Numbered from the stretch's first letter, positions 1 to 10,334 are shown. The stretch: 64,000 bases of DNA from Gibbsiella quercinecans (GCF_002291425.1 NZ_CP014136.1:558001-622000), one strand, 5' to 3'. Notes: a model not told the origin generated them from the letters alone. A program made the numbers and translations.

Positions 1-494
1 GTGTTAGTCATTTTCAACCCTTTGTACACCGTCACGCCGGCGCACAGGATCGGCGCAATGCCGATAAAGTCGACGCCTTTGGGCAGGATCCCCACATAGT
101 TGGCGTCCGCCAGGCAATATTCCGCAAAGCTGCCGTTGACCGAGTAACCGGCGTTTTGCTGGGTGTGGCACAGGGTTTCCCAACCGCCCAAACAGTGTTC
201 GCAATGCCCGCAGGCGGAATAGAGCCACGGAACGCCAACCCGATCGCCCTCTTTCAGGTGTTTCACGCCTTTGCCGACCGCCACGATATGGCCCACGCCT
301 TCGTGGCCGGGAATAAAGGGCGGGTTGGGTTTGATCGGCCAGTCGCCGTCCACCGCGTGCAGATCAGTGTGGCAGACGCCGGTGGCCTCGATTTTGATCA
401 GGATCTTGCCTGGGGTGATTTCCGGCACCGGTACGTCGTCAATCACCAACGGTTTGCCAAAGGCGTTAACCACAGCGGCTTTCATCTTTTTCAT
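1..494 (-). CDS. zinc-dependent alcohol dehydrogenase, N-terminal part (runs off the left edge)
   Basis: Medium-chain, zinc-dependent NAD alcohol dehydrogenase; about 164 N-terminal residues are present. Visible are the catalytic-zinc motif GVCHTDLH, the GHEGVG segment with a further zinc ligand, and the structural-zinc cysteines in [10 protein letters not shown]...LC. The start MKKMKAAVV is the first ATG; the second, MKAAVV, matches AdhP-type starts and is also possible. It follows the aldehyde dehydrogenase by about 38 bases on the same strand, so the pair probably oxidises an alcohol to an acid by way of the aldehyde under the divergent AcoR-type activator. The NAD-binding domain lies mostly outside the window. 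Confidence 0.9.
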   Translation of the reverse strand, partial: MKKMKAAVVNAFGKPLVIDDVPVPEITPGKILIKIEATGVCHTDLHAVDGDWPIKPNPPFIPGHEGVGHIVAVGKGVKHLKEGDRVGVPWLYSACGHCEHCLGGWETLCHTQQNAGYSVNGSFAEYCLADANYVGILPKGVDFIGIAPILCAGVTVYKGLKMTN

Positions 495-532
495 AGTAAA
501 CCTCGTATTTTGTAGGGATAACAGGGCGTTTT

Positions 533-2053
533 CTAGAACAGACCGAGCGGCTTGGTGTCATAGCTCACCAACAGATTTTTCACCTGCTGGTAGTGCGACA
601 AGGCAACCTTGTGGGTTTCCCGGCCGATGCCGGAGTTTTTATAACCACCGAAAGCGGCGTGTGCCGGGTAGATGTGGTAGCAGTTGGTCCAGACGCGGCC
701 GGCCTTGATGGCCCGCCCCATGCGCCACACCCGGTTGGCATCCAGCGTCCATACGCCGGCACCCAGGCCGTATTCGGTGTCGTTGGCCAACGCAATGGCT
801 TCCGCCTCATCTTTAAACGTGGTGATGCCGATCACTGGGCCGAAAATTTCCTCCTGGAAACAACGCATGCCGTTGTGCCCTTTGATCAACGTCGGGTGGA
901 TGTAGAAACCGTTGCGCAGCGCGGCGTCGTGCCGCACCTGCGAGCCGCCGGTCAGGATCTCGCCGCCCTCGTTTTTGGCGATCTCGATATAAGAAAGGAT
1001 TTTGTCGAACTGCTCTTTCGATGCCTGCGCGCCAACCATGGTGGCGGTATCAAACGGATCGCCTTTGTGAATGGTGGCGATGCGGGCGAGCACCTTCTCC
1101 ACAAACTGCGGGTAAATCGATTCCTGCACCAGCACGCGCGACGGGCAGGTGCACACTTCGCCCTGGTTGAAGAAGCCCAAAATAACCCCTTCCACCGCCT
1201 TATCAAGAAACTCCGGCTCGCCGCGGAAGATATCTTCAAAGAAAATATTGGGCGACTTGCCGCCCAGTTCTACGGTGCTGGGGATAATGTTTTCTGCCGC
1301 GCAAGACAGAATGCGCCGCCCCACCGGGGTTGAGCCGGTGAAGGCGATTTTCTCAATGCGCTTGCTGCGCGCCAGGGGTTCACCCACTTCAATGCCGTAG
1401 CCATGCACCACGTTCACTACCCCAGCCGGCAGCAGATCGCCAATCAACTCCATGAGCACACAGATGCTAAGCGGCGTTTGTTCGGCCGGTTTGAGCACTA
1501 CGCAATTGCCCCCGGCCAGCGCCGGCGCCAGCTTCCAGGCCGCCATTAACAGCGGGAAGTTCCAGGGGATAATCTGCCCCACCACGCCGAGCGGTTCGTA
1601 GATGTGATAGGCCACCGTGTGCTGGTCAATTTCCGCCACGCTGCCTTCCTGCGCGCGCAGGCAACCGGCAAAGTAGCGGAAATGGTCGGCGGCCAGCGGG
1701 ATGTCGGCATTCAGGGTTTCACGTATCGGTTTGCCATTATCCCAGGTTTCCGCCAACGCCAACGTTTCCAGATGCTTCTCAATGCGATCGGCAATCGCCA
1801 GCAGCACATTGCTGCGCTCCTGCACACTGGTTTTCCCCCATGCGTCTGCGGTGGCATGGGCGGCATCCAACGCCAGCTCAATATCTTGCGCGTCGGAGCG
1901 CGGGAACTGCGCCACATCTTCACCCGTTACCGGTGTGGTATTGGTGAAGTAGTTTCCGGAAACAGGTTCAACAAATTTACCGCCAATGTAATTCCCATAA
2001 CGCGTTTTAAAAGCGATACGCGCACCGGGCTGTCCAGGATGAATATATTTCAT
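533..2053 (-). CDS. aldB: NAD-dependent aldehyde dehydrogenase (AldB/ExaC type)
   Basis: Predicted to oxidise acetaldehyde or a similar short aldehyde to the acid, in the cytoplasm. 506 residues, the usual length for the AldB/ExaC group. It shows the [14 protein letters not shown] and KPAEQTP cofactor segments, the general base in VELGGKSPN, and the nucleophile in GEVCTCPSR. The start [10 protein letters not shown] was chosen because GGAGC lies just upstream on the minus strand; a longer frame to 2092 adds 13 unlikely residues. It lies downstream of a sigma-54-type promoter and is divergent from the AcoR-like activator, and the alcohol dehydrogenase follows it. The real substrate cannot be told from sequence. 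Confidence 0.93.
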   Translation of the reverse strand: MKYIHPGQPGARIAFKTRYGNYIGGKFVEPVSGNYFTNTTPVTGEDVAQFPRSDAQDIELALDAAHATADAWGKTSVQERSNVLLAIADRIEKHLETLALAETWDNGKPIRETLNADIPLAADHFRYFAGCLRAQEGSVAEIDQHTVAYHIYEPLGVVGQIIPWNFPLLMAAWKLAPALAGGNCVVLKPAEQTPLSICVLMELIGDLLPAGVVNVVHGYGIEVGEPLARSKRIEKIAFTGSTPVGRRILSCAAENIIPSTVELGGKSPNIFFEDIFRGEPEFLDKAVEGVILGFFNQGEVCTCPSRVLVQESIYPQFVEKVLARIATIHKGDPFDTATMVGAQASKEQFDKILSYIEIAKNEGGEILTGGSQVRHDAALRNGFYIHPTLIKGHNGMRCFQEEIFGPVIGITTFKDEAEAIALANDTEYGLGAGVWTLDANRVWRMGRAIKAGRVWTNCYHIYPAHAAFGGYKNSGIGRETHKVALSHYQQVKNLLVSYDTKPLGLF

Positions 2054-2121
2054 GGGAAGCTCCTCATCAGAAAGTGACGCTACAGTGGCCACACGCGCAA
2101 TGCGCCGGCACCGTGAGGTAT

Positions 2122-2139
2122 AAGCATCTCTTATGCCAA
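2122..2139 (-). promoter_or_regulatory. sigma-54 (-24/-12) promoter for aldB-adh
   Basis: On the minus strand TTGGCATAAGAGATGCTT has GG and GC separated by exactly ten bases, close to TGGCAC-N5-TTGCA. It would start transcription about 60 bases before the aldB ATG. The divergent gene is a sigma-54 activator, which makes the match meaningful. Confidence 0.75.
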
Positions 2140-2254
2140 CTGAGGAAACTTATTGAGGGAATGGCATAAAACTGTTTTTTAACAAAAAGTTATAATAAAA
2201 AACACAGCGCCGACCTGGCAAAATAGTGGCAAAACCATAATTTACTGTTTCGTT

Positions 2255-2276
2255 TTTGTGTCGCGTGTCGCAACAA
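2255..2276. promoter_or_regulatory. possible enhancer site for the AcoR-like activator
   Basis: GTGTCGC occurs twice in tandem inside an imperfect inverted repeat flanked by TTGT and ACAA. It lies about 120 bases upstream of the -24/-12 element, a normal distance for an enhancer. Assignment is by position only. Confidence 0.35.
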
Positions 2277-2330
2277 CAAATACACCAAAATGATACATAA
2301 AAATCACATTGAATTATCCTGGAGCGCGCG

Positions 2331-4118
2331 ATGCCACAAAGAATAGCGAGCCATTCCCGGCATTCTGTACCCTGCGTCACGGCCCCTCACCTCTCCGGCC
2401 TGCTGACCGATTCCTGGCAACGCAGCCAGCGCTACGGTCTGTGCCGTGATGACGAAGCGCTCCCCTATCTGCCCAGCGCCCTGCTTAAAGAAGCTCAAGA
2501 ACAAAACCACTGGATTATCCCTATCGCGCGCCCGTTGCTCCGGCGCCTGACTGCCGAGATCGTCAGACGAAACGCCATTCTGGTGCTGGCGGATGCCTCC
2601 GGGCTGGTGCTGGAAACCTGCGGCAATCATGATTTTCTGCATAAAGCAGAGCGTGTCGCCCTGGCGCCGGGCAATCTGTGGGGAGAACATGCCCGCGGCA
2701 CCAACGCGATCGGCACCGCGCTGGCGTTGCATACGGCCTGCGAAGTGGCGGGCGACGAGCATTTTCTGGCGCAGAACGCCACACTCTTTTGTTCCGCCGC
2801 GCCGTTATTTCGCCCCGACGGCCACATCGCCGGCATTTTGGATCTGTCCGCCCCCGCCCTGCAGCCCCACCACCATGCCGGCAGGCTGATCCGCCAGGCG
2901 GTGCGCGATATTGAATACCGCTGGGTGAAAAGCACCGTTTCCGCCCGGCGCTGGCTGCTGCGGCTGCACAGCGATAGCAGCCAGCTCGGCAGCACGCAGG
3001 AACTGCTGCTGGTGTTTGAAGACGATGTGTTGATGGCGGCCAACAAGCTGGCCATGAATGCGTTCCACCTGGCGCCAAAACACATCGGCGCCATGCAGTT
3101 CAACAGCCTGTTTGCACAATGCCCACCGGCAGGCGGCCTGCAAACGCTGCTGGCCAGCAACCAGCAACGGTATTTCGCCACCCGTTCCGCACCGGCGCAG
3201 CGTTACTTCTCGCTGGCGCCGGCGGAAGAACCCCTCGAAGATAACGGCATCAATAAAGAGAAGGCGCTGCGGATACTCAACGCCGGCATCGCCTTATGCA
3301 TCACCGGTGAAACCGGCTGCGGCAAAGAGCACTTCAGCCACCGCCTGTATACCGCCAGCAAATGGCAGCACGGGCGTTTTGTGGCGATCAACTGCGCGGC
3401 GCTGCCGGAAAACCTGATTGAATCCGAGCTGTTTGGCTACGTTCCCGGCGCTTTCACCGGCGCCAACCCCAAAGGCTATATCGGCAAACTGCGCGAAGCC
3501 GACGGCGGCGTGCTGTTCCTGGATGAAATAGGCGATATGCCGCTGACGCTGCAGACCCGTCTTCTGCGGGTATTGCAGGAGAAAAGCGTCACGCCGTTGG
3601 GCGGTAGCCGCGCCTTCCCGGTGAATTTTGCCTTGATCTGCGCCACCCACCGCGATCTTGCCGCGATGGTGCAGGCCGGCGAATTCCGCGAGGATTTGCT
3701 CTACCGCATTCAGGAATACCGCCTGCACATTCCGCCATTGCGGGCATGGCCGCAGGTGCCGCGCCTCATCCGCCGCCTGTGGCAGGAGCTGGGTGCAGAG
3801 CAGCGCGACATCGCACTGCCGGAAGAGGTTGTAAGCCACCTTGCGCGCCAACCGTGGCCGGGTAACGTGCGCCAGTTGCTGAGCGTGCTGAAGGTGCTGC
3901 TGGCGCTGGCCAATGACGGCGACAGAATTAGCCTGGCGGATCTGCCGCAGGAGATCGATCGCCCTCTCCCGCCACCAAGCGCTCCCGCGGCGCCGGAGGC
4001 GCTGGATGAACAGGCGGCGATTCGCGCAGCCAACGGCAATATGAGCCTGGCGGCGAAAAAGCTGGGTATTTCCCGCAGCACGCTCTACCGCCGGCTGGAA
4101 AGGGCGAACTGCCAGTAG
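2331..4118 (+). CDS. acoR: AcoR-type sigma-54-dependent transcriptional activator
   Basis: Enhancer-binding protein of 595 residues. An N-terminal GAF-like sensor (about residues 60-220) is followed by the AAA+ domain with Walker A GETGCGKE, the sigma-54 contact motif GAFTGA inside [13 protein letters not shown], and Walker [14 protein letters not shown]-terminal Fis-type helix-turn-helix ends ...[16 protein letters not shown]. The ATG has GGAGCG upstream. It is divergent from the aldB-adh pair, whose promoter has the sigma-54 form, so it most likely activates them in response to a small carbon compound. AcoR is the closest named relative; the inducer is unknown. Confidence 0.9.
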   Translation: MPQRIASHSRHSVPCVTAPHLSGLLTDSWQRSQRYGLCRDDEALPYLPSALLKEAQEQNHWIIPIARPLLRRLTAEIVRRNAILVLADASGLVLETCGNHDFLHKAERVALAPGNLWGEHARGTNAIGTALALHTACEVAGDEHFLAQNATLFCSAAPLFRPDGHIAGILDLSAPALQPHHHAGRLIRQAVRDIEYRWVKSTVSARRWLLRLHSDSSQLGSTQELLLVFEDDVLMAANKLAMNAFHLAPKHIGAMQFNSLFAQCPPAGGLQTLLASNQQRYFATRSAPAQRYFSLAPAEEPLEDNGINKEKALRILNAGIALCITGETGCGKEHFSHRLYTASKWQHGRFVAINCAALPENLIESELFGYVPGAFTGANPKGYIGKLREADGGVLFLDEIGDMPLTLQTRLLRVLQEKSVTPLGGSRAFPVNFALICATHRDLAAMVQAGEFREDLLYRIQEYRLHIPPLRAWPQVPRLIRRLWQELGAEQRDIALPEEVVSHLARQPWPGNVRQLLSVLKVLLALANDGDRISLADLPQEIDRPLPPPSAPAAPEALDEQAAIRAANGNMSLAAKKLGISRSTLYRRLERANCQ

Positions 4119-4677
4119 CATCCCCCCATGCACCGCGCAGTGCCTGGCCACAGCACTGGAAAACAGCGGCAAAGGCGCCATCGCCGAACAGCTGCTGGTC
4201 GCGCGTGCCGACGTCACCTTCGGCGGCGGTGAGAAAACCTTCAACGAAACCGCCAGGGCGGGAAAATACCAGGGTAAAACGCTGCACGAGCAGGCGCAGA
4301 TGCTGGGATATCAGGTGGTGAGCGATGTTAACGGCCTGAGCGGCCTGACCAAAGCCGATCAAAACAAACCGGTGCTGGGTCTGTTTGCCGCAGGCAATAT
4401 GCCGGTGCGCTGGCAGGGGCCGAAGGCGACCTACCACGGCAACAACCAACAGCCGCCGGTCACCTGTACGGCCAACCCGCAACGCACGGCGGATACGCCT
4501 TCGCTGGCGCAGATGACGGATAAAGCCATTGAGCTGCTGAGCAAAAATGACAATGGCTTCTTTCTGCAGGTGGAAGGCGCATCCATCGATAAACAGGATC
4601 ATGCCGCCAACGTCATTGGCCTGACCGATCAGACCGATCTGTTCTACACCCTGCACGACGCAATGGGCATCAAATAA
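4119..4677 (+). pseudogene. phoA: phoA (alkaline phosphatase) remnant with internal deletion
   Basis: An open frame without a start codon begins right after the acoR stop and encodes PhoA-like sequence: [68 protein letters not shown] and [14 protein letters not shown]. At HAAN it jumps to [13 protein letters not shown], the extreme C-terminus. In E. coli PhoA the tetrapeptide HAAN occurs at both places, so the roughly 100 residues between them are lost, with several metal ligands. The N-terminal half, including signal peptide and catalytic serine, is also missing. It cannot be active. Confidence 0.9.
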
Positions 4678-4719
4678 CGTCTGTGCGGCGGCGGTGACGG
4701 TTCCGCCGCCGCAATGCGT

Positions 4720-5043
4720 TTACCGCGAGGTGGTTTGTTGCTCTGACCAGTGGGCCATTTCCTGGGCAATAAACCAGCTCACCAGATCGCGGTACATTTT
4801 CTCAATCACCGCGCCATCCAGCCCGCACGCTTGCGCCCACTGGCGCCGTTGCGCCAGCATACTATTGAAGCGCGCCTGCGCCTGCACCTCATCCGGGGTG
4901 CTTTTAAACGGCGCCGCCGCTTTTACATAGCCAAAGCGCAGCCCAAGCAGGCGGATCACTTCCTGATCCAGTGCGTCAATCTCGTGCCTGATCTCCGCCA
5001 TATTGGCGCAGTTTTCCGCTGTAACCGTTTGTTTATAGGTCAT
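4720..5043 (-). CDS. chorismate mutase family protein (PchB-like)
   Basis: All-alpha AroQ-fold protein of 107 residues. The pattern MAEIRHEIDALDQEVIRLLG, FGYVKAAAPFK and WFIAQEMAHW matches PchB, the isochorismate-pyruvate lyase and weak chorismate mutase of salicylate synthesis, more than the chorismate mutase domain of PheA. A strong GGGAGG precedes the ATG. No salicylate or siderophore genes are next to it, so a lyase role is not supported by context. It lies 42 bases downstream of the LysE exporter on the same strand. Confidence 0.85.
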   Translation of the reverse strand: MTYKQTVTAENCANMAEIRHEIDALDQEVIRLLGLRFGYVKAAAPFKSTPDEVQAQARFNSMLAQRRQWAQACGLDGAVIEKMYRDLVSWFIAQEMAHWSEQQTTSR

Positions 5044-5085
5044 GTATTCCTCCCTGGATAAATGAAAAAATTCGTTATTGCCCTT

Positions 5086-5709
5086 TCAATTACGGCGCCA
5101 GACGGCCAGGCCGCCGGCAAGAAAGAACATCAGTGCGGCGCTGATGCGATTGAGCCTTTTTAAGCCGGCCACTGTGAGTAAGCGCGCAGCCTGCATGCCG
5201 CCAAAGGCGTAAAGCAGCATGATAGCCACATCTATCGCCACCGTTGTGCAGGCAAACGCAACGTATTGCGGCACCAGGGGATGATTGACAACGATAAACT
5301 GCGGCAGGAAAGCGGAAAAAAACAGCAGCCCTTTCGGGTTTGACAACGCCGCCAGCAGGCTGCGCATAAACGCCCGCTTGCCGCTGCGCTGGGTGGCCGG
5401 CTCACCGGCCAGCGGTTTTAACATCGCCGGCGTTGAGCGCCATAACTTCCAGGAGAGCCAAAAAAGGTAGCCGGCGCCAAGCCATTTGACCACTGAAAAC
5501 AACGTGTTGGAGGCAAGCAATAGCGAGCCTAGCCCCAGCGCTACCATACCAATCAGGATAAAATCGGAAAGCGCTGCCCCGGCGACCCCCATCAAAATAA
5601 CTTTCTTGCTTTTGCTCACGCCGTTTGTCAGTGCGAGCAACATGGTTGGGCCGGGTATCACCGTAACCGCCAGCGATGCCAGCGCGTACATCAACACGGT
5701 TGTCAACAT
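5086..5709 (-). CDS. LysE/RhtB family exporter
   Basis: Integral membrane protein of 207 residues with about six hydrophobic segments. It opens with the hallmark TVIPGPTMLLALTNG and carries SNPKGLLFFSAFLPQFI in the middle, both typical of the LysE/RhtB amino-acid exporters. The exported amino acid or homoserine-like compound cannot be predicted. It follows phnE2 by 79 bases on the same strand but has no obvious link to phosphonate use. Confidence 0.88.
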   Translation of the reverse strand: MLTTVLMYALASLAVTVIPGPTMLLALTNGVSKSKKVILMGVAGAALSDFILIGMVALGLGSLLLASNTLFSVVKWLGAGYLFWLSWKLWRSTPAMLKPLAGEPATQRSGKRAFMRSLLAALSNPKGLLFFSAFLPQFIVVNHPLVPQYVAFACTTVAIDVAIMLLYAFGGMQAARLLTVAGLKRLNRISAALMFFLAGGLAVWRRN

Positions 5710-5788
5710 TGTACCACCTTCAAATAACCCATCGTATTAGTACAATAATACGCTTTTAACCCCGGCAGGCAACGGCTGTGGCCCACGC

Positions 5789-6670
5789 TTATTCGCCCTG
5801 ATTAAACAACGGGATATCCTTACCCACGATATAGCGCTGCCGCAGCCGCGCCGAGATGGCATCCATCACCATGACGATCACCACCAGAATCAGCGTGATA
5901 AACATCACCACATCCCAGTTCCACAGGCGCATGTTTTCTGCATACACCAGGCCAACGCCCCCGGCCCCGACAAAGCCCAACACCGCGGCGGAACGGGTAT
6001 TGGATTCGATTTGGTACAGGCTCAGCGCTAAAAACGTCGGGAAGGATTGGGTAAAGATACCGAAGCGGTGCTTTTGCAACACGTTGGCGCCCACCGCGTT
6101 CAGGCCACGGCCCGGCGAGCGCTCCACCGCCTCATGCCCTTCGGCATAGAGTTTACCGAGCAAGCCGACATCCTGCATAACGATCGCCAACACCCCGGCC
6201 AGTGGCCCCAGCCCCACGGCGCGCACGAATATCAGCCCCCAGATGGCCATATCGATACCGCGGAAAATATCCAGCAGCCGGCGCACCAGCAAGGCAATCG
6301 GCCGCAGCAGGCGGCCCTGCATCACATTGCGGGCGGCAAAGAATGAGATCGGCAGCGCCAGCAGCGTGGCGGTGATGGTGCCGGCAAACACAATCGCCAG
6401 CGTAATGGCAATTTGCGAGAGATAATAACCAAACGGCCAGTTAACAAAATCTTTCCAGATGAACATACGGGCAAAATACCGCCCCAACTGCTGAACACCG
6501 TTGATCCACTGCGCCCCACTGATACCAAACGCATGGAAAAAGAACAGGTAATAACACACGATCGCCAGTATCAGCAAAGTAACGCGGCGCAAATACCGCC
6601 GCTGTATCTGGAACAGTTCCGGGTGTTCGGTTTTCATGCGTGCCACGTCGGGCTGTACAACCGCCATCAT
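5789..6670 (-). CDS. phnE: phosphonate ABC transporter permease 2
   Basis: Inner-membrane permease of 293 residues for phosphonate uptake, with about five or six hydrophobic segments and the C-terminal coupling region ESNTRSAAVLGFVGAGGVG. Its ATG overlaps the stop of the first permease (ATGA), so the two are translationally coupled and probably form a heterodimer. A second in-frame ATG lies one codon later. Two PhnE paralogues are common in phosphonate transporters outside E. coli. Last gene of phnCDE1E2. Confidence 0.93.
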   Translation of the reverse strand: MMAVVQPDVARMKTEHPELFQIQRRYLRRVTLLILAIVCYYLFFFHAFGISGAQWINGVQQLGRYFARMFIWKDFVNWPFGYYLSQIAITLAIVFAGTITATLLALPISFFAARNVMQGRLLRPIALLVRRLLDIFRGIDMAIWGLIFVRAVGLGPLAGVLAIVMQDVGLLGKLYAEGHEAVERSPGRGLNAVGANVLQKHRFGIFTQSFPTFLALSLYQIESNTRSAAVLGFVGAGGVGLVYAENMRLWNWDVVMFITLILVVIVMVMDAISARLRQRYIVGKDIPLFNQGE

Positions 6671-7533
6671 GCTGCTTTCCCCTCTACCACGATGCGCCGT
6701 AAACGGCCGGAGACACTGTCCAGCAAAGACACCACAATGATAATCAGCAACAGGGTGATGCTGACCTGATCGTAACGATCGAGCTTGATGTTGGTCATCA
6801 ACTCCTGGCCGATCCCGCCGGCGCCGACCAGGCCAAGAATGGTCGACGAGCGGAAGTTAATCTCCATGCGCATAAAGCTGTAGGAAAGAAAAATCGGCTT
6901 GACCTGCGGCCAATAGGCAAAGCGCATCCGCTGCAGCTTGCTGGCGCCGCAGGCCGCTAGCCCGCGTACCGGCTTGTCCGAGACGCTTTCAATCGCTTCA
7001 TAAAACAGCTTGGTTAAACTGCCGATGGTGTGCAGTGCCAGCGCCAAAAACCCGGGGATGGCGCCGATGCCGAACGCCATCACGAACATCACCGCCCAGC
7101 CCAGCTCCGGCATGGTGCGCAAAAATGCGACCACCGCCCGGATAGTAAAGCGCAGCGGCGCCGGGCTTTGGGTGTTGGCCGCGGCGAAAAAAGCCAGTAT
7201 CGCCGCCGCGATGACCGCCACCACGGTAGCGGCCAGTGCCAGTTGCAGCGTTTCCCAAATCAGCGGCAGCTGTATGTGCAAACGGTAGCCCCAATAGGCC
7301 AGAGAGCCTTCGGTGCGGCCATCGGCGAACAGCAGCCGCCAGTGCAGCACCGGCAGCGTTTCACGCAGGTAGTCAAAGAAGTTCGGCAACGCATGCCAGA
7401 TGGTCGCCAGATTGAATTCCGCCACCTTGCCGGCGCCAAGAAATAGGCCGGCCAGCAGCAAAGACCAAAGCAAGGCATCACGCTTTTGCCGCCCTTTGAT
7501 CTGTTGGTAATAGCACTCAAAATCGTTATTCAA
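6667..7533 (-). CDS. phnE: phosphonate ABC transporter permease 1
   Basis: First of two PhnE-type permeases, 288 residues from a TTG start (NNDFECYYQQ...). This TTG has AGGA seven bases upstream; a longer frame from another TTG at 7602 lacks a ribosome site and is less likely. The region INFRSSTILGLVGAGGIGQ is the ATPase-contact segment and aligns with the same segment of the neighbouring permease. Works with PhnC and PhnD. Confidence 0.88.
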   Translation of the reverse strand: MNNDFECYYQQIKGRQKRDALLWSLLLAGLFLGAGKVAEFNLATIWHALPNFFDYLRETLPVLHWRLLFADGRTEGSLAYWGYRLHIQLPLIWETLQLALAATVVAVIAAAILAFFAAANTQSPAPLRFTIRAVVAFLRTMPELGWAVMFVMAFGIGAIPGFLALALHTIGSLTKLFYEAIESVSDKPVRGLAACGASKLQRMRFAYWPQVKPIFLSYSFMRMEINFRSSTILGLVGAGGIGQELMTNIKLDRYDQVSITLLLIIIVVSLLDSVSGRLRRIVVEGKAA

Positions 7534-7669
7534 AACAGTATCCTGTAGGCTCTTAATCAGCCGTCGGTCGCCCCGCACGCTGTTTGCCCTTCCCTGAAGC
7601 AAAGCCGGGCTACGGCTTACACCGCACCCGGCCAGTCCCGCCGTTCAGCAGGGGCGCAATAGCCAACCG

Positions 7670-8599
7670 TTAACCGCGGCCGCCCTTCATCAATTCGCGT
7701 TTCAAGTCGATGATGTTTTGATAGTCGGCCAGGGTTGCCGGGCCGATATGCTGCGTGCCGCCCATCGCTTTAATGAAGCAGGCGTGCTGTTCTTTATCCA
7801 GCTTGTGAATGGCGGCAACCACTTTTTGTTTAAAATCCGCCGGCAGTTTGTTGCTGACCAGCACCGGGCCGTTCGGGATCAGCGGCGATTGCCAGATAAT
7901 GCGGATTTGCTGCATCAGATTGGGGTGATCCATCCGGATCAGGCGGGTAAAGGCACCCACGGTATAGCCGGTGTTGTAATCCCCCACCATCGATGTCCAG
8001 GTAACGGCGCCGTCAAACTGGCCGTTCAGCACACCGAGGATGTCCTGCTCATGGCCGCCGGAGAAGGTGACGCTGGAGAAAAAGTTGTTGTATTTGTCGT
8101 CGCTATTGCCGCCAAACGTCTTTTTAAACGTTTGATCGGGGATCAGGAAGCCAGAGGTGGAATCCGGATCGGCAAAACCAAAGGATTTCCCTTTCAGATC
8201 TTCCAGTTTTTTGTAGGGGCTGTCGGCTTTGACCACCACCACCGAATGATAGCCGCGCGACTGGTCTTTATCGTCCACCGCGATCCCGACGATATCCACC
8301 GCGTTAGGATCTTTGAGGTACACCGAGGCAAAGGATGACGGGGACATACTCAGCACCAGGTCCACTTTGCCGCCCAGCAGCCCTTGGATCACACCGGTGT
8401 AGTCGGAAGAGTTGCGCAGCCGGGTCTCAACGCCCAGCTCTTTATCGAAGAACTGTTTGACGCACTGATTATCACCGATCTGCTGTGTGGCATTCTGCCC
8501 GCCCAAAATTCCCAGGTTAAGCTCTGTGGGGGCTGCAGCAACGCCAAATGCCATCAGCGCGCCGGTTAACATCGTGGTCAAACCAAGGATCTTTTTCAT
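7670..8599 (-). CDS. phnD: periplasmic phosphonate-binding protein
   Basis: Substrate-binding protein of the phosphonate ABC importer, 309 residues. The start MKKILGLTTML gives a clear signal peptide ending near GVAAAPTE and has AGGCG upstream; a frame reaching 8638 would spoil the signal. NSSDYTGVIQGLLGGKVDL and the later FADPDSTSGFLIP are typical of PhnD ligand-binding lobes. It lies between phnC and the permeases. Confidence 0.95.
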   Translation of the reverse strand: MKKILGLTTMLTGALMAFGVAAAPTELNLGILGGQNATQQIGDNQCVKQFFDKELGVETRLRNSSDYTGVIQGLLGGKVDLVLSMSPSSFASVYLKDPNAVDIVGIAVDDKDQSRGYHSVVVVKADSPYKKLEDLKGKSFGFADPDSTSGFLIPDQTFKKTFGGNSDDKYNNFFSSVTFSGGHEQDILGVLNGQFDGAVTWTSMVGDYNTGYTVGAFTRLIRMDHPNLMQQIRIIWQSPLIPNGPVLVSNKLPADFKQKVVAAIHKLDKEQHACFIKAMGGTQHIGPATLADYQNIIDLKRELMKGGRG

Positions 8600-8645
8600 G
8601 TTGTCGCCTGCTGTTGTATTAAAAAATAAAGGGTGCAAAAAAGTG

Positions 8646-9479
8646 TTAATTCAGTTGATTAACCTCATCGCCATACAGCGTCTGAAGCAGCGTTTCGTCT
8701 AATTGTGTGGGGTGGCCGTCAAACACAATGCGGCCTTGGGCAATGCCAATCACCCGCGTACAGTGGCTTTTCACCAGCTCAACCGAATGCAGGTTGACCA
8801 TCACACTGATCCCTTTCTGGCTCACTTCGCTCAGCACATCCATGATGCGGCGGGTATTTTTCGGATCGAGTGAGGCCACCGGCTCATCGGCCAGCAGGAT
8901 TTTTGGCTGCTGCATCAGTGCGCGGCAAATCGCGACGCGCTGCATCTGGCCGCCGGAGAGGTTTTCCGCACGCTGCAAAGCCTGCGGCAACATGTTTAAC
9001 CATTGCAGCAGTTCAATGGCGCGGGCGCGGTCTTCGTCGGAGAACACGCGGAAGATGGATTTGAGCGTTGAGGTTTGGCTAAGGCGGCCGAGCAATACGT
9101 TGGTGAGCACATCCAGGCGGGGTACCAGGCAAAAATCCTGGAAGATCATACCGCAGTCAGTGCGCCACTGGCGCATTTGACGGCTGTTCAGCTTGATCAC
9201 ATCCTGCTGCTCGCCATTAGCGCCGTAATTGATGATTTCGCCGTCAGTGGCGGAAATGGTGCCGTTGAGCATGTGCAACAGCGTCGATTTCCCCGCCCCG
9301 GAGCGGCCAATCACTGCCACCAACTCGCCGGCGTGCAGATCGAAGTTGATATCGTCCAGTACCCGGCGCTGCGCCGTCCAGGCTTTGCCCAGCCCGCGCA
9401 CGGAGAGCACCCGTGCCTGGCGGACCGGCCGCAGCGGCGTGCTGTATTCAGGAGCGGATTTCAATAGTGCCTGTGCCAT
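8646..9479 (-). CDS. phnC: phosphonate ABC transporter ATPase
   Basis: Cytoplasmic ATPase of 277 residues: Walker [10 protein letters not shown], signature LSGGQMQR, Walker [13 protein letters not shown] and a downstream H-loop in MVNLHSV. It heads the phnCDE1E2 transport operon. A Pho-box-like sequence lies in the 105 bases between it and phnP. The N-terminal 25 residues are longer than usual for PhnC. Confidence 0.95.
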   Translation of the reverse strand: MAQALLKSAPEYSTPLRPVRQARVLSVRGLGKAWTAQRRVLDDINFDLHAGELVAVIGRSGAGKSTLLHMLNGTISATDGEIINYGANGEQQDVIKLNSRQMRQWRTDCGMIFQDFCLVPRLDVLTNVLLGRLSQTSTLKSIFRVFSDEDRARAIELLQWLNMLPQALQRAENLSGGQMQRVAICRALMQQPKILLADEPVASLDPKNTRRIMDVLSEVSQKGISVMVNLHSVELVKSHCTRVIGIAQGRIVFDGHPTQLDETLLQTLYGDEVNQLN

Positions 9480-9533
9480 CTTGGTATCCGTTTATTAAAC
9501 GTGAAGGTTGCCACTTATTAAGGGCAAGCAATG

Positions 9534-9550
9534 TGATGTCTTTATGACCG
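9534..9550 (-). promoter_or_regulatory. Pho-box-like site upstream of phnC
   Basis: Minus-strand CGGTCATAAAGACATCA matches about 12 of 17 positions of the Pho box CTGTCATAAATCTGTCA. It sits about 55 bases before phnC, suggesting PhoB control of the transport genes separately from the lyase genes. Confidence 0.5.
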
Positions 9551-9584
9551 TTAAATGATTAAAAGATGAACAAACCACGACAAC

Positions 9585-10334
9585 CTATAACGCCAGGATC
9601 TGGCCGTCGTAAGCGGCGGCCATCCCGGGCGGCAAAGCGTTATCGATCAGCCAGTTATCCACTTCATGGCTTAAATGGGTGAACCAGCACTGTGCGGGTG
9701 ACAGCGCCTGGCAAATCGCCAATGCCTGGGTGACATCGTTGTGGTTGCGCGGCGCGGGCTGCGTGGGTGGGTAGCTGCAGTCCAGCACCAGGTGCGTGAG
9801 CGGCTGCGTACGCAAAAACTGCAGGCTTTGCGCCGGCAGGCCGGCGGTGTCGCACAACCAGGCCAACCGCCGGCCCCGGTAATCAAGCAGGTAGCCGTAG
9901 GTCAGCTTCGAGTGAATCAGCGGGATGGGCGTGACGCTCAACGCCCCGAACGCCATCGCCACAAACGGCGTGACCGGCGGCTGAAAGGCCAATAACCCCG
10001 GGTGTTTGAACAGATCGTCGCAACCGGCGTCATCCGGCGGCCCATACACTGGGATAGCGGCGCCCACACCCCAGCGCAGCGGGAACAGCCCCTGAACGTG
10101 ATCCATATGATAGTGGGTCAGCAGGATGCGCTGCAGCTCGCCTGGCCGAAAGCGCTGTTCCAAATGGCACTGCCCGGCATCCAGCAGGGTGCTCTCCCCG
10201 TCACACTGGATCAGCGCGCTACAGGGGCCGCGCCGGTATAACGGCAGTTGCTCAGCCCGCCGGCAGCTAAGGCAATCACAGCCAAAGACCGGCACCTGTT
10301 GCGCCCCGCCGGTGCCCAAAAAGGTGAGCCTCAT
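9585..10334 (-). CDS. phnP: phosphoribosyl 1,2-cyclic phosphate phosphodiesterase
   Basis: Metallo-beta-lactamase-fold enzyme of 249 residues that opens the cyclic ribose phosphate released by C-P lyase. The metal motif is HYHMDH, with more ligands in CDTAG and THLSHE, and the N-terminal GCDCLSCRR cysteines are typical of PhnP. Its ATG overlaps the phnN stop by four bases. It closes the phnF-P run. Confidence 0.95.
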   Translation of the reverse strand: MRLTFLGTGGAQQVPVFGCDCLSCRRAEQLPLYRRGPCSALIQCDGESTLLDAGQCHLEQRFRPGELQRILLTHYHMDHVQGLFPLRWGVGAAIPVYGPPDDAGCDDLFKHPGLLAFQPPVTPFVAMAFGALSVTPIPLIHSKLTYGYLLDYRGRRLAWLCDTAGLPAQSLQFLRTQPLTHLVLDCSYPPTQPAPRNHNDVTQALAICQALSPAQCWFTHLSHEVDNWLIDNALPPGMAAAYDGQILAL

